From Mangifera indica (taxonomy: Eukaryota > Streptophyta > Magnoliopsida > Sapindales > Anacardiaceae), in contig NC_058141.1 of the NCBI RefSeq assembly GCF_011075055.1, positions 15,819,639-15,883,638 of the forward strand: a stretch of 64,000 nucleotides of DNA. The letters run 5' to 3'. Below, in pieces: positions 10,290 to 28,830 of the stretch (position 1 is the stretch's first letter; each line of letters starts with the position of its first letter). The translations under genes and the position numbers were made by a program. The notes under the pieces were generated by a model. That model did not search any database. It was not told the origin of the DNA and worked only from the letters and a program-made list of their open reading frames with translations.

Positions 10290-12606
10290 AAATTGAAGAG
10301 ATCTTCAACTGGTTGCAATATGGAACAATTTACAAGGAGGTTCATAGATCCATATATATGATAATTGTGTTTATGTTGATTTCTTGTTTTTTCATTACTT
10401 GATCTTTTTGTCCATATTGCTTGTTAATTTGCGTAGTAGTAAATGTTGCTAGTCAAATTGCCAATGAATACCTTTTATGTAGAGACATAATCTTGGTTTA
10501 GTGATCTAATTGGATTGAGATTCTTGTTTTTAACCCAGACTCAGGTGATAAATAGTTTCCCTGAAACTATGGAACTTGAAATTTGGAAAACATTCTCGGC
10601 TATTCCCTTCTATTATATGGGAAGATTTATTCTAATGTTTCCCTGATTGAAGCCGGAGGCCACCTTTGATGACTTTAAGTATTCTCAAAGGCCGCTAACT
10701 GATTTTTTTCCGTTAACCCAGTGCATACAGAGGAGTAGCTAGTATCTGATTTCATGTTTAACTTGATTAACCTTTGTCATGATTGTGATTTATCTTAGAA
10801 TATAGTCTCAGACTAATTAATCATATTAGTTTTATTGTTTGATACGTCTCTTGTAGTTATGCAGAATTCGGTTCATCTGTTAAAGATTTCGATGCCGTGT
10901 GAACTGCCCGTTAAAATCCTCCAACAAACGTCTCTGTGGAATTAATAGTTACCTACACTGGTAATAAATTACTCTTCCCCTGGTCCATATTTTATAGTGT
11001 CAATATTCTGGGTCCCAAATAATTGAACTCATTTATATTATATCGTATGTTTTTCCAATATGAGTATTGATTGATATTCTGGCAATTATTTTAGACAAGT
11101 TTGGTGGGATGCATAATATGGAAGAGAATATCTAAAATTTCTGGTTCTAAACCATGTGCACATGTTCCTGAGCATGTGCATTTGCTTGCAGATATCTCCA
11201 TTTCTGTTGGCGGTTACCTAGCAAGCAAGGATCTACAACTATTTTGTTTGCATAATTGCGTTTGCCCAAAGCAACTACTAAGCGGTTCAGTCCTCTTCCG
11301 TGTTTTGTGACGACTTTTTAGGATATGTTGACCTTTTTCAATTACTTAATTCAGTTCTATATTTGACAAGTTGAATCTTTTTTAGTGAAATAAAAATTCA
11401 TGGAGGCTTTGTATGGTACAAGAGAATGATGTTATGGAGCAAGTTTGTCTTTCTGAAAAGACATTATTTGTTATCAGGTCCCAGTTCCTGAAAAGACATT
11501 ATTTTCTATTTTTACTGTGTCTTTCTGATCTTATGGAGCAAGTTTCTGTTTCTATAACTCTGTAATCTTACTAAGGATAAGGATAATGCCGAAGATGGAA
11601 TGCATATTATGAGTGTACGTTTGCCATTACAATATGGGTATCCATTAAAATTTATAAAAATTCACTGTATCCTAATCCTACTTTCACTTTTAATCTCCCT
11701 CAAAACTCAATGACAAAGTAGTTCGCATTGGTGATGGTGATTTGGTTGTTTTGCAGCAAGGCAGACTTCATGCAAATTAAATAACTCACCACTACATTTG
11801 TCAACCAAGTCATCTGTTGCAAAGTCTCCTGCTCCTACCCAAATGAATTTGCTTTTATAAATATATAAAGGTAAGAGACTTGCAATTAATAATAAAATAA
11901 CGTTTAATATGATTATTCTATATATTAGATTGAATCAAGCGTGAATTCAATGGTAGCCATAAGATTTAGCTTATCTAAGATACCTGGTAAAATCGTTTTT
12001 AAAATATTGATAATCTTATTCCCTAGAATTAGTAATTATTTTTAAGTCAATCTAAGATCACCCGAACTAAATGAAAATTAGATTTATTTTACTACAAAAT
12101 TCAATAACATTATCAAAATCTTTGTATGGACGAGATTGAGGAGATTTCTTAAGAAAAGAAGAGCAGAAGAATTGTCTACTTATTATGGCCTTAAATTTGT
12201 GCATTCTTCATGGAAAGGCCAACGTACCTCCTAAACTTGTGTATAGCAGATGTAAACAACTTCCTATCTCTTCTTGAAAGTTACTTAGCAGACTGTTTGA
12301 TGTTGCAATCATATCTTTCTTAGGATTTTCTGTTGGGGGGAGGCATGGGTTAATACCCGTACCAAGGCCTGACCAGTTCGCCGCACTGGTGGGTCGAACA
12401 GGCTTTGCATTTAAACAACACGAAAGTTGTAAAATAAACATGAAAATGAAGAAATTTCAATTAAAGTAATAACAATTATGGTTTTAATTTGTGGCAGCAC
12501 CCAACTCACATGAAATTTCAGTATCCTAATGAGTTAACAAGAATTATCCAGCACCAACCAACATTCAACAAAAGATATTTAGTCAACAAGCAATTACAAG
12601 TTACAA
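10290..12606. other. Intergenic: 3' UTR of the ARM gene, then non-coding sequence
   Basis: The first few hundred bases are the presumed 3' UTR. The rest has only short chance ORFs, for example 11101-11310. A duplicated phrase CCTGAAAAGACATTATT occurs twice near 11450-11510. Around 12355-12410 there is a locally GC-richer segment (GACCAGTTCGCCGCACTGG) that looks like transposon sequence. No gene recognised. Confidence 0.4.
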
Positions 12607-12744
12607 CTAGGCAACTAGTCCACCAGTTCTACTAATTCCATTCTCATCTATCAAATTCAACAATGTGGCAACCAGCCTTTGAGACAGCTCTTCACTCCAT
12701 CTTTTCCATGCAAGTGCAGTGGCATCCAAATCATCAATGAACTC
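12607..12744 (-). pseudogene. Orphan exon-like fragment, 45 codons plus stop
   Basis: On the minus strand a good splice acceptor (TTTATTTTTCCAG) is followed by a 45-codon open stretch starting [16 protein letters not shown], continuing [18 protein letters not shown] and ending GGLVA before a TAG stop. Amino-acid composition is protein-like: amphipathic helices with Trp and Arg. It therefore looks like the last exon of a gene. No matching upstream exon was recognised in the next 1.2 kb on this strand. The flanks at 12355-12410 and 12810-12900 both contain GACCAG-type motifs, so this may be a captured or stranded gene fragment. I do not recognise the family. Confidence 0.35.
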
Positions 12745-14172
12745 CTGGAAAAATAAAGACATTGCGAGGGCAAGTCTCTCTGAAATACAACCTCCACGAT
12801 GTAAATAATAAACAGTCAACATTGAGACCTGTGAACCAGTGCAAAATCGTTGGTTCAATTGCTGGTCAAAACAGTTCAAAGGCCTAAGTCTTGACCAGAC
12901 CGGCCAACCAAAAGTTCTAATATTTCATTTACTGTAAAAGAAAATGCTTTTCAAAAGTTTAAAATCACTGGGTATTGCCATTAAGCTTTTCCAATTTATA
13001 AGGAAAAACCTTCCCTTTAGGGAAGATGGAGGATCCGTACAGGTTTTCCCAATCAAGATCCCTTCTCTATAATTTGGTGAAAAGTCAGGAGAATGGATGA
13101 AGTAGTCTATCTGAATTATTGCTAATGTATAATTAATTTTTTTTTTTTTTATAAATTATTCATAGAAAAAACAAGAAAGATACAATATGTCATTTTAGAT
13201 GATTAAAGAGTAAAAGTTCAATTCAATCTATCAAACACATTTGAATGTGTTTTATCATGTAAAATATTTATTAATTTCATAGTCAATTTGGTGGTGGTTG
13301 TTAGTTTGATAAATAAAATCATCATTCCAATTAAATTTTCATTACCTTCTTTTGAAGTAGGCATTTTAAAGTTAGTACTAATCATTTTCTTTACAAGTTT
13401 AAGTGAAAGGCTACAAACATGAGTATGCTAAGGTAAACTTAAATAAATACACAGATATTGTATTATTATATGATTAAATATAATTTTAAAGTATACATAT
13501 AGTTTTATTGTTTTTATATTACAATTTGTATAGGTTTTATTTTCCTTTGTCTCGATTATGTGGGAATGGATATAGTGACTATTTAATTCCTAAATATACA
13601 TGCATATCAAGGCCAATGTTTGTGTTTTGACATTAGAATTGTTGTGAAAATTCATATCATATTTTTTTTCAGATTATGTATTGCTTCATGAACCACTTAT
13701 ACACCAAAATTAGGGAGTCAAAACTGTTGAAATTAAGATTTTGAGCCTTGAGTCACTGATATGTCCATGACGCTGGACCTGGATCCTTACCATGTTGCAG
13801 ATCAAGCAAGATTAGTTAAGAAATTGAGATCGAAGCTTTGTAGGGTTTAAGGTTTAGAGTTGTTGTAACCAATTTTGCATGAGCCCCAAATTCCACATCA
13901 AGGGTTGCTTACTTTTGTTTGAGAATAATGGGAATTTTTCAAACTAATATCCTCTCTTTTTTTTTAATTCCTTGGAGTTCGTATTCGCCTGAAGAATACA
14001 AGCTTATTGCCCTTGTTGGTTGCAGATTTCTTTACTTTCTTTCTGGGGCATATCAGAAAAGTAGCTTCACAAGCTACAAATTACAACAAAGCTTCTCGTT
14101 ACAGAAATATTATGATAATCTTCTCTTACTATTTATTCTATACGTACATCAAGTGGCACTACAAAGTTGTGA
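12745..14172. other. Intergenic, no gene seen
   Basis: AT-rich, with poly-T near 13139-13151. Only short ORFs occur, for example 13919-14176. The last part overlaps the presumed 3' UTR of the minus-strand CASP-like gene. Confidence 0.4.
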
Positions 14173-14956
14173 TTAAGCCTGAATTTGTGTAGAGCTGCGT
14201 GCTGAGATGATAGTGAGAATCATCATGAAAAGGAAAGAAAAGTAAGAGAAACTGAGAGAGAGTGTAATTTTGTTACAAAATTTGCCGAAATTATGACAAA
14301 TGGCCGTCCAACCGCTGTGTTTGTTGCCATGTCGACCAATATATGCTTCTGCTGTTGCGGCTGCAGCCGCAGACATCAACAAGCTCATCATCACCTGCCA
14401 CATTCAAATTCAAAACCCCACAGTATATAAGAAGTTTCTGAAAATGAGTTCAAATACTTACTAGGAATCTCTCTCGATCTTTTGTCTTTTCACATCCGAA
14501 ACTGATTCTAAAAATCATAATACAAACTGTTGAAGAATTAAGCAAGACATACCAAATCGTGAATAAACAAGAAGAAATATTTGTTAGGGCTTGAGCCTTG
14601 TCGAACAAGGAAGAAAACGTAGAGCAAGGAAAGTATTGAACAGCCACATGCCACAGCATTTCCCCCAATAAAAAACCTGAAAAGTAAAAATGGAAAAGAT
14701 TAGTAACTTCAAGTGAAACAAAAAGGCCTGTAAATTTGTTGTATTTTTCATCTTACTTGAAAGACGTGGAATAGCTAGATTTAGCTTCATATGGGGTGCC
14801 AAAAAGGACAATAGATTGCTTTGCGGTGCGCATCGCAATTGCTGCAGCTAATGCAGTGCTAATGGCCAAAAGCCTCAAGAAAATTTGTGCAAGATTAAAA
14901 ATTCTTAGCGTTTTTAGGGGCGGGCTCTCTTGAAACTTGGCTCTGGAGCTCTCCAT
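14173..14956 (-). CDS. CASP-like membrane protein (CASPL1 type), 181 aa, three exons
   Basis: Predicted exons on the minus strand: 14956-14757, 14676-14553 and 14394-14173 (200+124+222 nt). All introns are GT-AG and the frame is maintained (phase 2, then phase 0). Four hydrophobic segments: IFLRLLAISTALAAAIAM (about residues 25-42), FFIGGNAVACGCSILSLLYV (68-87), FIHDLVMMSLLMSAAAAATA (105-124) and FSYFSFLFMMILTIISA near the C-terminus. The family hallmark is visible: an Arg in TM1, an Asp (HDL) at the start of TM3, and the TM3-TM4 loop YIGRHGNKHSGWTAICHNFGKFC with the conserved GNxHxxW and Cys residues. CASP and CASP-like proteins form plasma-membrane scaffolds, with Casparian strip CASPs the founding group. 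This gene's own site of action is not known. Length is typical of the family. Confidence 0.9.
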
Positions 14957-16053
14957 TCTGAAAGTTTTGAAGACAGATAGCCAAGAGTTGGGGAAAGAGT
15001 GTGAATTTATGGTAAGTACTTATAGAAACATAAGGCTGAGGAATCTTTCTACATAAGTCCACTATATTATAATGATGATTCCTTCCAGGTGATTGATCTT
15101 CTCATGCACGGCCTTTAAATCACGCCTATACCAATGTTAGGCAAAAGAATAATAGCATTTTAGGTTAAACAAATTATCACACGTATGCTTATATCATGTC
15201 CCTTACTAATGCATGTAATTTTTTATTTTATTTCAAAAAATTAAATGACAAGTTTTAGAATTCGGAAGACACTAGGATAAACTTTTTCTAAATAAATAAA
15301 TACAATTTTGAAATAACGATCACATACACAACAAACTTTGATTAACAAATACAACAATTATAGTTTTATCATCAATTATGAATATATTTATACTTTTTAT
15401 CTTTTATAAACAAAAGATAGGTTCGATTGCCAAATGTGCTCTAATCATTTAAATCCTCTATAAATATTTTCACAAATATGTCTTTTGAAATATTAGAAAA
15501 TGAATTTACAAAATTTAGTCCAAAATCAATCATAGTATTTCTTTTACTTATTTATATTAGCAACGAAGATAAAACTTGGTTGCTTTTACTTCTAACTAAT
15601 TGAATTCATGGAGTCAATTGCCATTTCTCTCTTTTGGACAAAATGATTTTCTCTTAGGATGGCCAAATGAAATAGAATTCTGCGTCTTCATGGCTAAGAA
15701 ACTTCACCATAACCACCAACCATTCTGATGGGTTTATTTTGAGTCACTTTCGCTATATATCATCATTATTTGTGATACAATTTGACAACTCTTTTTCAAA
15801 CCTAAAATCATCATTCCTTCGACATTATTGAGTTGGCTTTGGCTTTGCATTTGCTTGACTTGACTACCATGATATTTCTATCGGAACAAGTTGCAAGTGT
15901 GCTGACTAACCAATTCTATCGCAACTAACATCAGTACGTATATTGAATTTGTTTCGTCTTACGTCAGATGAAAGGTTAACTAGTAATTACTTCAGAGGGC
16001 CGTTTTATTCCAATTTTTGAAAATCATCTTCGTAATTTATCTTTTATTTTTTT
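14957..16053. other. Upstream region of the CASP-like gene and spacer
   Basis: The first roughly 100 bases (14957-15060) include the probable 5' leader of the minus-strand gene. The rest is AT-rich without recognisable coding sequence or RNA genes. Confidence 0.4.
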
Positions 16054-16484
16054 TGTTTAGTTTATTAATAATAAAATATTATAGTAATATTTTATTACCA
16101 ATACTGACGTGACAGATAATATAGGTGGTAATCTGATTATCACCTTCACCTTAGGTATTTAAAGATTACTAAGATAATCTTGATTTTATTATAATTATAT
16201 TATTATTTATTAATTTTTTGAGACAAAAATAAATTTATTTTTAATTAATATGACAAATAATATAAAAAAAATTTAGAAATAATTATATTAAAGGGCATTT
16301 AAGTAAAATAATTTATTATTAATCTTTTATTATCTTTAATCAAACATAATAATTATTTATACCTACCAAATTTTATCAAACATAGTAATCATTTATACCC
16401 AACAATATTTTAAATAATTTATTTTTAAGGTAATTTTTTTATTTTGATAATAAAACATTACCCAAACCAAACACCCCCCAAGTG
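16054..16484 (-). mobile_element. MITE family A, copy 1
   Basis: The reverse complement starts GTTTGGTTTGGGTAATG and can be followed along the whole length of a second copy at 38792-39214: shared blocks TTTGGTAGGTATAAATAATTA, AAATTATTTTACTTA and ACCACCTATATTA. The far end is AT-rich and terminates in an AAACTAAAC-like sequence that is an imperfect inverse of the start. Short, non-coding, repeated and with imperfect terminal inverted repeats, it is best read as a non-autonomous DNA transposon. Ends are approximate. Confidence 0.7.
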
Positions 16485-16597
16485 TTTGGGGCAAGTAATA
16501 ACAACTATGGTAATTATTATTATATAATTTCTCCCGGTGGCCATTGTCATAAAAGTGAAATTAATTTACAAATAAAAAATAGATATATAATATTTGA

Positions 16598-16762
16598 GCA
16601 ATCTTATATATATTTATTTTAAGTATACAATTATACACATATTTATATGTGTTATCAAATGATTAAATATTATTTTATTTTTAATTTAAAATCATTCAAT
16701 CATATGATAACACATATAAATGTGTATATAATTATATACATATTTTAAATATATATCATTTT
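16598..16762. mobile_element. Foldback MITE family B, copy 1
   Basis: The two halves are inverted repeats. TACACATATTTATATGTG and TTATCAAATGATT on the left match ATATGATAACACATATAAATG on the right after reverse complementation, giving a hairpin of about 165 nt. A second copy with the same motifs is at 25761-25932. There is no coding capacity. Confidence 0.65.
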
Positions 16763-17399
16763 ATTAATCGATATGCTTATTGGTATTAGCATGTGTTTAT
16801 CATATATTTAATTTTTCTCACCATTAAAAAAAAACTCAATTACCTAGCAATTTAAAGGAATTTGGAAAAAAAAAAAGATGAAAAATGTGAAATGACTAGA
16901 GAATTTTTAAATATACTGCCACCAAACATTCAGTTTTTTATTATAAAATACTGTATTAACTATTGGGTTTGGATCACCCATAATAAATTGACCTGATTTA
17001 ATTTATTCTAACTATTAAGAACAGTTAGTATAAGGAAATTACTGACAGTTAAACATCTATTTAAATTTCTAAACTACATCCCCAAAGGAAGGTGAACACA
17101 ATATTTTACAGAAGAAGTTTTATTTTCTTCCTCTCCACACATAAAATCAAAAATACAAGCCAAAAAGAATGCAATGTGTGAGCAAATAGAGTTATAAAAA
17201 TAACTTATGTTGACACCTCGCGCCATATTCAAATAAGTTTGTCGTAAACTTAAAGTCAGATACGTTAAATTATGTTTACTATAATTTACAAAATTTGATT
17301 TCATATATTTAATTGTTTCCAACACTAAATATAATAAGAGGCGTTTTTCACGTTATCAACAAGCCATGATCTTGAAGAACACCCCAATTGATAAGGGTT

Positions 17400-18495
17400 T
17401 AATCACTATGTCCCACCCAAACTTTGATGTTATGTTCATACCCTTAATGTTTGGAAATTTGATTTTTCATCCATCCATTGAAGTCATACTCATACTTTAG
17501 TTTTAAAGTCTATTTTGTAGTTTACACTACATATAATAAAATTAATATCACTTGAACTCATAATAGTTCAAACAAATTATATTTTCATTCTTTTTTCTAT
17601 TTTTCTTTTTTAAATTTTCTCATTAATTAAATATTGGATTACTGTAAACATTTTGTTCATAGGCAAGATTGTGAATGTCACCAAAGATAAATGTTGTAGG
17701 CGAATCGATAAAGAGAGAATGAAGATAACTCTATGTCTAAAAAGAATTCTTTTCAATTTAATAACGAATCGATTTGATTGTCAAATTAGAAAGATTGAGA
17801 TAATTGTATGCTTTTTATACAAATTAAATCATTTGTTGAAAGAAATAATTTCATTTGATAATTAAGAGAATATGTTGTCTTTTTTTTTTATTGGACGTCG
17901 TATGCTATATTAGTTTTCTTGTCATTTTTGTCATAGGTAAAAGTAGGTATAGGGTGAAATAAAAAGGGCAGAAGAATAATTCAATTGTCAAACAAAATTG
18001 TTTTCTCCAATAAATGATTCAATTCTTATTAACCTCGTAAGAAGAAAGTTGTTTTTTTTCCTCTCTATTTTTTCACTTCTAGCAATTTGAGAATTTCTGA
18101 GTGCTTGATGAATCTATTCTGATAGCATGGTAACCTTTTGTCAATTTACTTTTTTGCCTACTTACCTTCATATGACTTTTATTCAAGCAAAAGAGGTGAG
18201 ATGACCTAAAAGACAAAGAGTTGGAAAAGACAAACATTAGATGAAAAAGGATACAGTCCTTCAAAGGGTGAAGGGATAACATTGAATTAGGACTCCATAA
18301 CTAGACTTTTGACATAAAAAAATGAAATGGTGCTATTCAAACTTTTCTTTGGCTTTGGATCATGGTTTCTAGGATAAACTAATAATTTACAATAAAACTT
18401 AACAGTTTAATTAAGAAAAGTGGACGACGAAATTCAAACTTAAAATACGGACAATTGTAATTTCATCAAAGTTTGGGTGGAAAATGGCATTTGAG
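17400..18495. mobile_element. Non-autonomous Mutator-like element with degenerate TIRs
   Basis: The left end (CACTATGTCCCACCCAAACT then TTGATG) and the right end read in reverse (CCATTTTCCACCCAAACT then TTGATG) are inverted repeats. Weaker similarity continues inward for about 80-100 bases. The interior has no recognised domain. The terminal motif ATTTCCCACCCAA is shared with the foldback elements at 30627 and 50464, suggesting one superfamily. Target-site duplications were not resolved and ends are approximate. Confidence 0.5.
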
Positions 18496-19109
18496 CTTGA
18501 CATGGAGGAATGATGTGTGGATGACTAACAAACAAAAAAAATTTAGTTGAAACTCATAATTAGTTTCGTTTGACCCCAACTAGATCTGTGTGGACTTTGA
18601 ATATCTCTTTAATAATAGAAAAACTAAGAAGCGTTGAGTCGACCCAGGTGGTTTTATAAGAACAAAACTTCGCCTTCAGATTTATCGTCTAATCGTCTTC
18701 CTGCAATTCTCCAACTTGACCCATTTGCATTTATCGATTGTCAAAGATTATATACTTCATTGATTTCATTGAGGTCGGTTTTTCAGTAGACTCTAATTAG
18801 AATCACCACAAATTTTATGATGAAGCACAATATTCAATCACCCAACTGACATTTTGGACAATTTTTTTAATCACTTAGAAACTCCTTATTTGTCCACGAC
18901 AATTATTTTGTTCCTTTCTCTTCTTTTTTATGAAGAGAGCAGAATGAAAAAGCATTAAGGATCATGGATCAATAAATTAATAATCTAATTATGTACATAT
19001 AAAAATGGGTTTCTATCCAAATCTGAGAATAAGATGTGAAGAAATTGCATGTACAGATATTTACAGAGGTGTAGAAGTAGGTTTTGAGGAGGAGAGATGG
19101 TGGGCATTT
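18496..19109. other. Spacer and probable 3' UTR of the Atos-like gene
   Basis: AT-rich, no coding sequence recognised. The 3' UTR of the minus-strand gene probably occupies the right-hand part. Confidence 0.4.
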
Positions 19110-22853
<3,744 letters not shown>

Positions 22854-25479
22854 CTCCAAAGTTAAGAGTTCTTTCAAATGTTCAAAAGGATCCTCCCTTA
22901 GTTCTTTATTATCCAATCAATTGTGATATATTACTTGAAAGCATCTTCCTGAATCAATATCATTTGATGCCTCCACGAACCAATGGAACTCGAGTTTCTT
23001 GATGATATCAATGGCATTAATGAGAATTTAAGTTCAGTTGCCAGAATTCCCGGAAATATTAGTATGTTTGCCAAAACTAAAGCTAAATCAATGGCAGAGG
23101 CTTGTACTACCTATCTACCAAATTCAATGCCATCTCAACTACAGATCCTTCTTCAGATTATGCACACAAAGAAAGCCAAATCCAGATGCACAAGACGATA
23201 GTAGAACATCATTTGTTGTTCTCTCAGCTCTGAATCAACCAGCAAAGGGAAAAGAGTGGTTCATGAGAAACCAATGAATTATCCTGGACATATAGTTACA
23301 AGAACCAAGCTAAATGATTTTGCCACCACAAAAAACTATAGACAGAACATAAATTATACATCCACAAACTTGATATGTTTTCAATTTTAAAACCAATTAA
23401 GCACACAATCCATAATCTCCCTAATTGAGCTTAAGTAATCTTCTTGAAAAAAAATTAACTTACAGAGAAAAATAATCATAGTCAGGTCGTCCAAAGGAGC
23501 GCATTTAAAATTATTTGTAGATAATCCATAGAATTATAGGTTGTTCTTTTTTTTTTTTTAAATAAAAACCTCCAAAAAAACACAAATAATTTAAGACCGA
23601 TGTGATCAACACCAATCCAGAATCACATTAATCTTAGCAAATAAAAGCCAATGCCTGAACACAATCAAGAAGTAGAAAGAAAACTGACGACAGAAGCACA
23701 GATTCAATTGTCAACAACTTCTCATCTTCAAGATATGTAATAGAAACAGAAAATAAAATAAAATAAGGCAACTCTGATCATACAAAAAATAAAATTTTCA
23801 TCACCTAACATAAGAAAAAACTAAGCTTAAGCTCAATACGAGTAATTTTTTTTCCTCAGTTTTATTCTTCATTTATCTAATATGAAAAACCAAAACCCAG
23901 AAAAATATGCATAATATCGAACCCAGAACGAAATTTCTTTCTTTGTCCCAATTCCCAAAAGAACCAAATAGATAACAGCAACACACATCCCCAGAACTTA
24001 AAAATCGCAACTTAACAAACTATATCGATGACATCGAAGCCAATCATCATAAGTTTAATCTAAACAGAACCAAAAAAAAACAAGACGCACCGTGATTATA
24101 CACATGAAAACAAACAAACCACCCTCAATTCAAACTTGCACGCCTCTAAAAAAAAGAAAAAATAAGAAGAATAAGAAAGGCAGATGGAAATTCAGTCAAA
24201 ATAGAATTTCTTCTTTTTTCTTCTACTGCGGGCGGCTGCTGCTTCTATTGTTTTTACGGTTCCACGCATTTCCATAAAAGACTATTATTTAGCTTTGTTT
24301 AATTATTTATTATATCTTTTTTTTTTTTAATCTTCCTAAATAATCTAAATTTCTATCGCTCTCCATAATCTATATCTTTAATTTGTGTTGGGCGTTGGTA
24401 ATTTGCTATGAGCCTCCCATCCCACGTTGTAAAGACATTGTGGGTCACTCATTGCTTCAGCAGAAATTTCTGGCTCTCTTTTATTTGTAGTTTCTTTCTT
24501 CTAAAACTAACGGCGTCACTTGTGTTGTGTTTCAACTTGCCTTCTCCTTTTTTCCTTGCACGTCTTTGTCTTCATTAATTAATTAATTACACCACAATCC
24601 TTTCCCTTTGTATAGATTGGACCATTCCAAGGTTTGGTTTCTAATTGGTATTCAATTATCTTCCTCCCCTTTTTTTTTTTTTTCAAATGATAAATATTAA
24701 GAGAAATATATCTAGAATGAAACTAAGTTTTATTTGTTGTGCTGTATTTTTCCACCAGCCTTCATATCTCAAGATTATGTCAAGGTCTTTGTCAACATAA
24801 TTGTTCTCTAATTTATGCAATCTCATTGCATCTACATCATCATGTTTTTTTTTTTTTTTTTCCCTTTTTTACATTCCTAATTTTTGAATTATGATTTTTT
24901 TTAATTGGGAACTCGGCTCGACTTGTCAAACCAGTAAATTTTGAGGTATAATAACTGAATACATAATCACTGTATCGACTCCATCAAAAATTTATCATAT
25001 ATCATAAGAGTGTCTTCCTCGTTCATATTATTTTTTTCTAGAGATAAGGGAGCTCTTATGTTCTTTTGAATTATGATATTGCTCCCCACCTAATTTATTT
25101 GAAAGAGTATAGTATTATATATATACACAAGAACATCAATCCATTCCACCAACCAATATCAGCTTGTCTTCTGTCACATCCAAGGTAATGGAACTCCTCT
25201 AAGATGGTAGAAAAGTTAGTTTAAAGCTAGTATTAGTAAAAAAGAAAATTTTCAAATATGAAATTAAATGTTTAATTCTTTTTTAATAATATTTCAAGAG
25301 TTTAGTTTTACATGTTTTGATTTATCAATTTAATTCAAAAAAATAATTTGACTAAAATAAAAAATTTTATTAAAAAAAGTAAAGCGGTAATAAATATTTA
25401 CAAATGTTTGATGGGTACAAGCCTTACAAAACTAGAAATGTCCTTATTTTATTATTTCAATGGACTCAATGATATAAAA
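22854..25479. other. 5' leader of the Atos-like gene and intergenic spacer
   Basis: Minus-strand sequence from 22854 to about 24280 probably holds the 5' UTR, perhaps with an intron, given the distance to a CT/GC-richer patch near 24190-24260. The remainder is AT-rich with poly-T tracts near 24310, 24670 and 24850. No gene recognised. Confidence 0.35.
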
Positions 25480-25620
25480 GATAATAATAATATTATGTAT
25501 ATAATTTTATATATAAATAATGATATATTATTATATAATTAAATATTAATTTATTTTTAATTTTTAATTATATATTATTATTTATAAATAAAATATATAC
25601 AAAAAATATGTATAAAAATC
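25480..25620. repeat. AT-rich inverted repeat (foldback)
   Basis: The left arm (TATATAAATAATGATATATT followed by ATTATATAATTAAA) is the approximate reverse complement of the right arm (TTAATTATATATTATTATTT followed by ATAAATAAAATATATAC), giving a roughly 120-140-nt hairpin. It resembles a small MITE but is almost pure AT, so random low-complexity pairing is an alternative. Confidence 0.5.
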
Positions 25621-25760
25621 GTGCATTCAATACTATTAAAAAGATAATTTAACAGTTGCCTATTTTTTAAACTTTAAAAAGAGGGATAAGTTGAAAATGA
25701 GCAATTGCTGAAACGGTGTCGTTCTTGTCGCTTGTAATTTCTATGTTCTCATAATATTTA

Positions 25761-25932
25761 ACAATAAAACTATGTGTATTCACTTTGGGTACATAAATAT
25801 ATACATATTTATATATGTCATCATTTAATTGGATGATTTTGAATTAAGAATAAAACAATAACCAATCATATGATGACACATATGAATGTGTATATATTTG
25901 TATATCCAAAATAGATATACATAGTATTGCTC
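25761..25932. mobile_element. Foldback MITE family B, copy 2, with 8-bp TSD
   Basis: The ends ACAATAAAACTATGT and, in reverse, TGAGCAATACTATGT are imperfect inverted repeats. They are flanked by AATATTTA on both sides (25753-25760 and 25933-25940), an 8-bp target-site duplication as made by hAT transposases. The interior (CATATTTATATATGTCATCA and its inverse) matches copy 1 at 16598. It lies about 240 bases upstream of the UBC27-type gene start. Confidence 0.65.
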
Positions 25933-26169
25933 AATATTTAAATAAATTCTCTCCACCGTTCTTCAGGTTAAAAAATAAATCAAGTGTGGGGCGACTTCTC
26001 TCGTCCCAACCCCTCGCTGCCAATTCTCTCTGTCAATTTCTTGCTTGAAAAGACGGGCAAACAACCAGACAAGACGAAAGAAAGCTAACCAAACTAACAA
26101 AATTAAACCAAAAGCCTTGACAAAAGCAAAGAGTTCTATTCCTTTTGGGTTTGAATCGAATTGAAGAAG

Positions 26170-28830
<2,661 letters not shown>

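Noticed and set aside
12745..12879. Upstream half of the minus-strand ORF ending at 12607
   Set aside because: It reads through a pyrimidine-rich tract and a good acceptor and has no protein-like pattern, so it was treated as intron or non-coding.
16478..16502. AAGTGTTTGGGGCAA resembles the core of miR395
   Set aside because: It is at the end of MITE A and a neighbouring repeat (TGTTTGGGG termini). No complementary star arm was found at hairpin distance, and the last bases differ from miR395.
22854..22916. Upstream extension of the Atos-like protein by 21 residues
   Set aside because: It begins with TTG straight after a stop codon. The first ATG (22853) gives MGLPQVSSGG, which fits a family-like start better.
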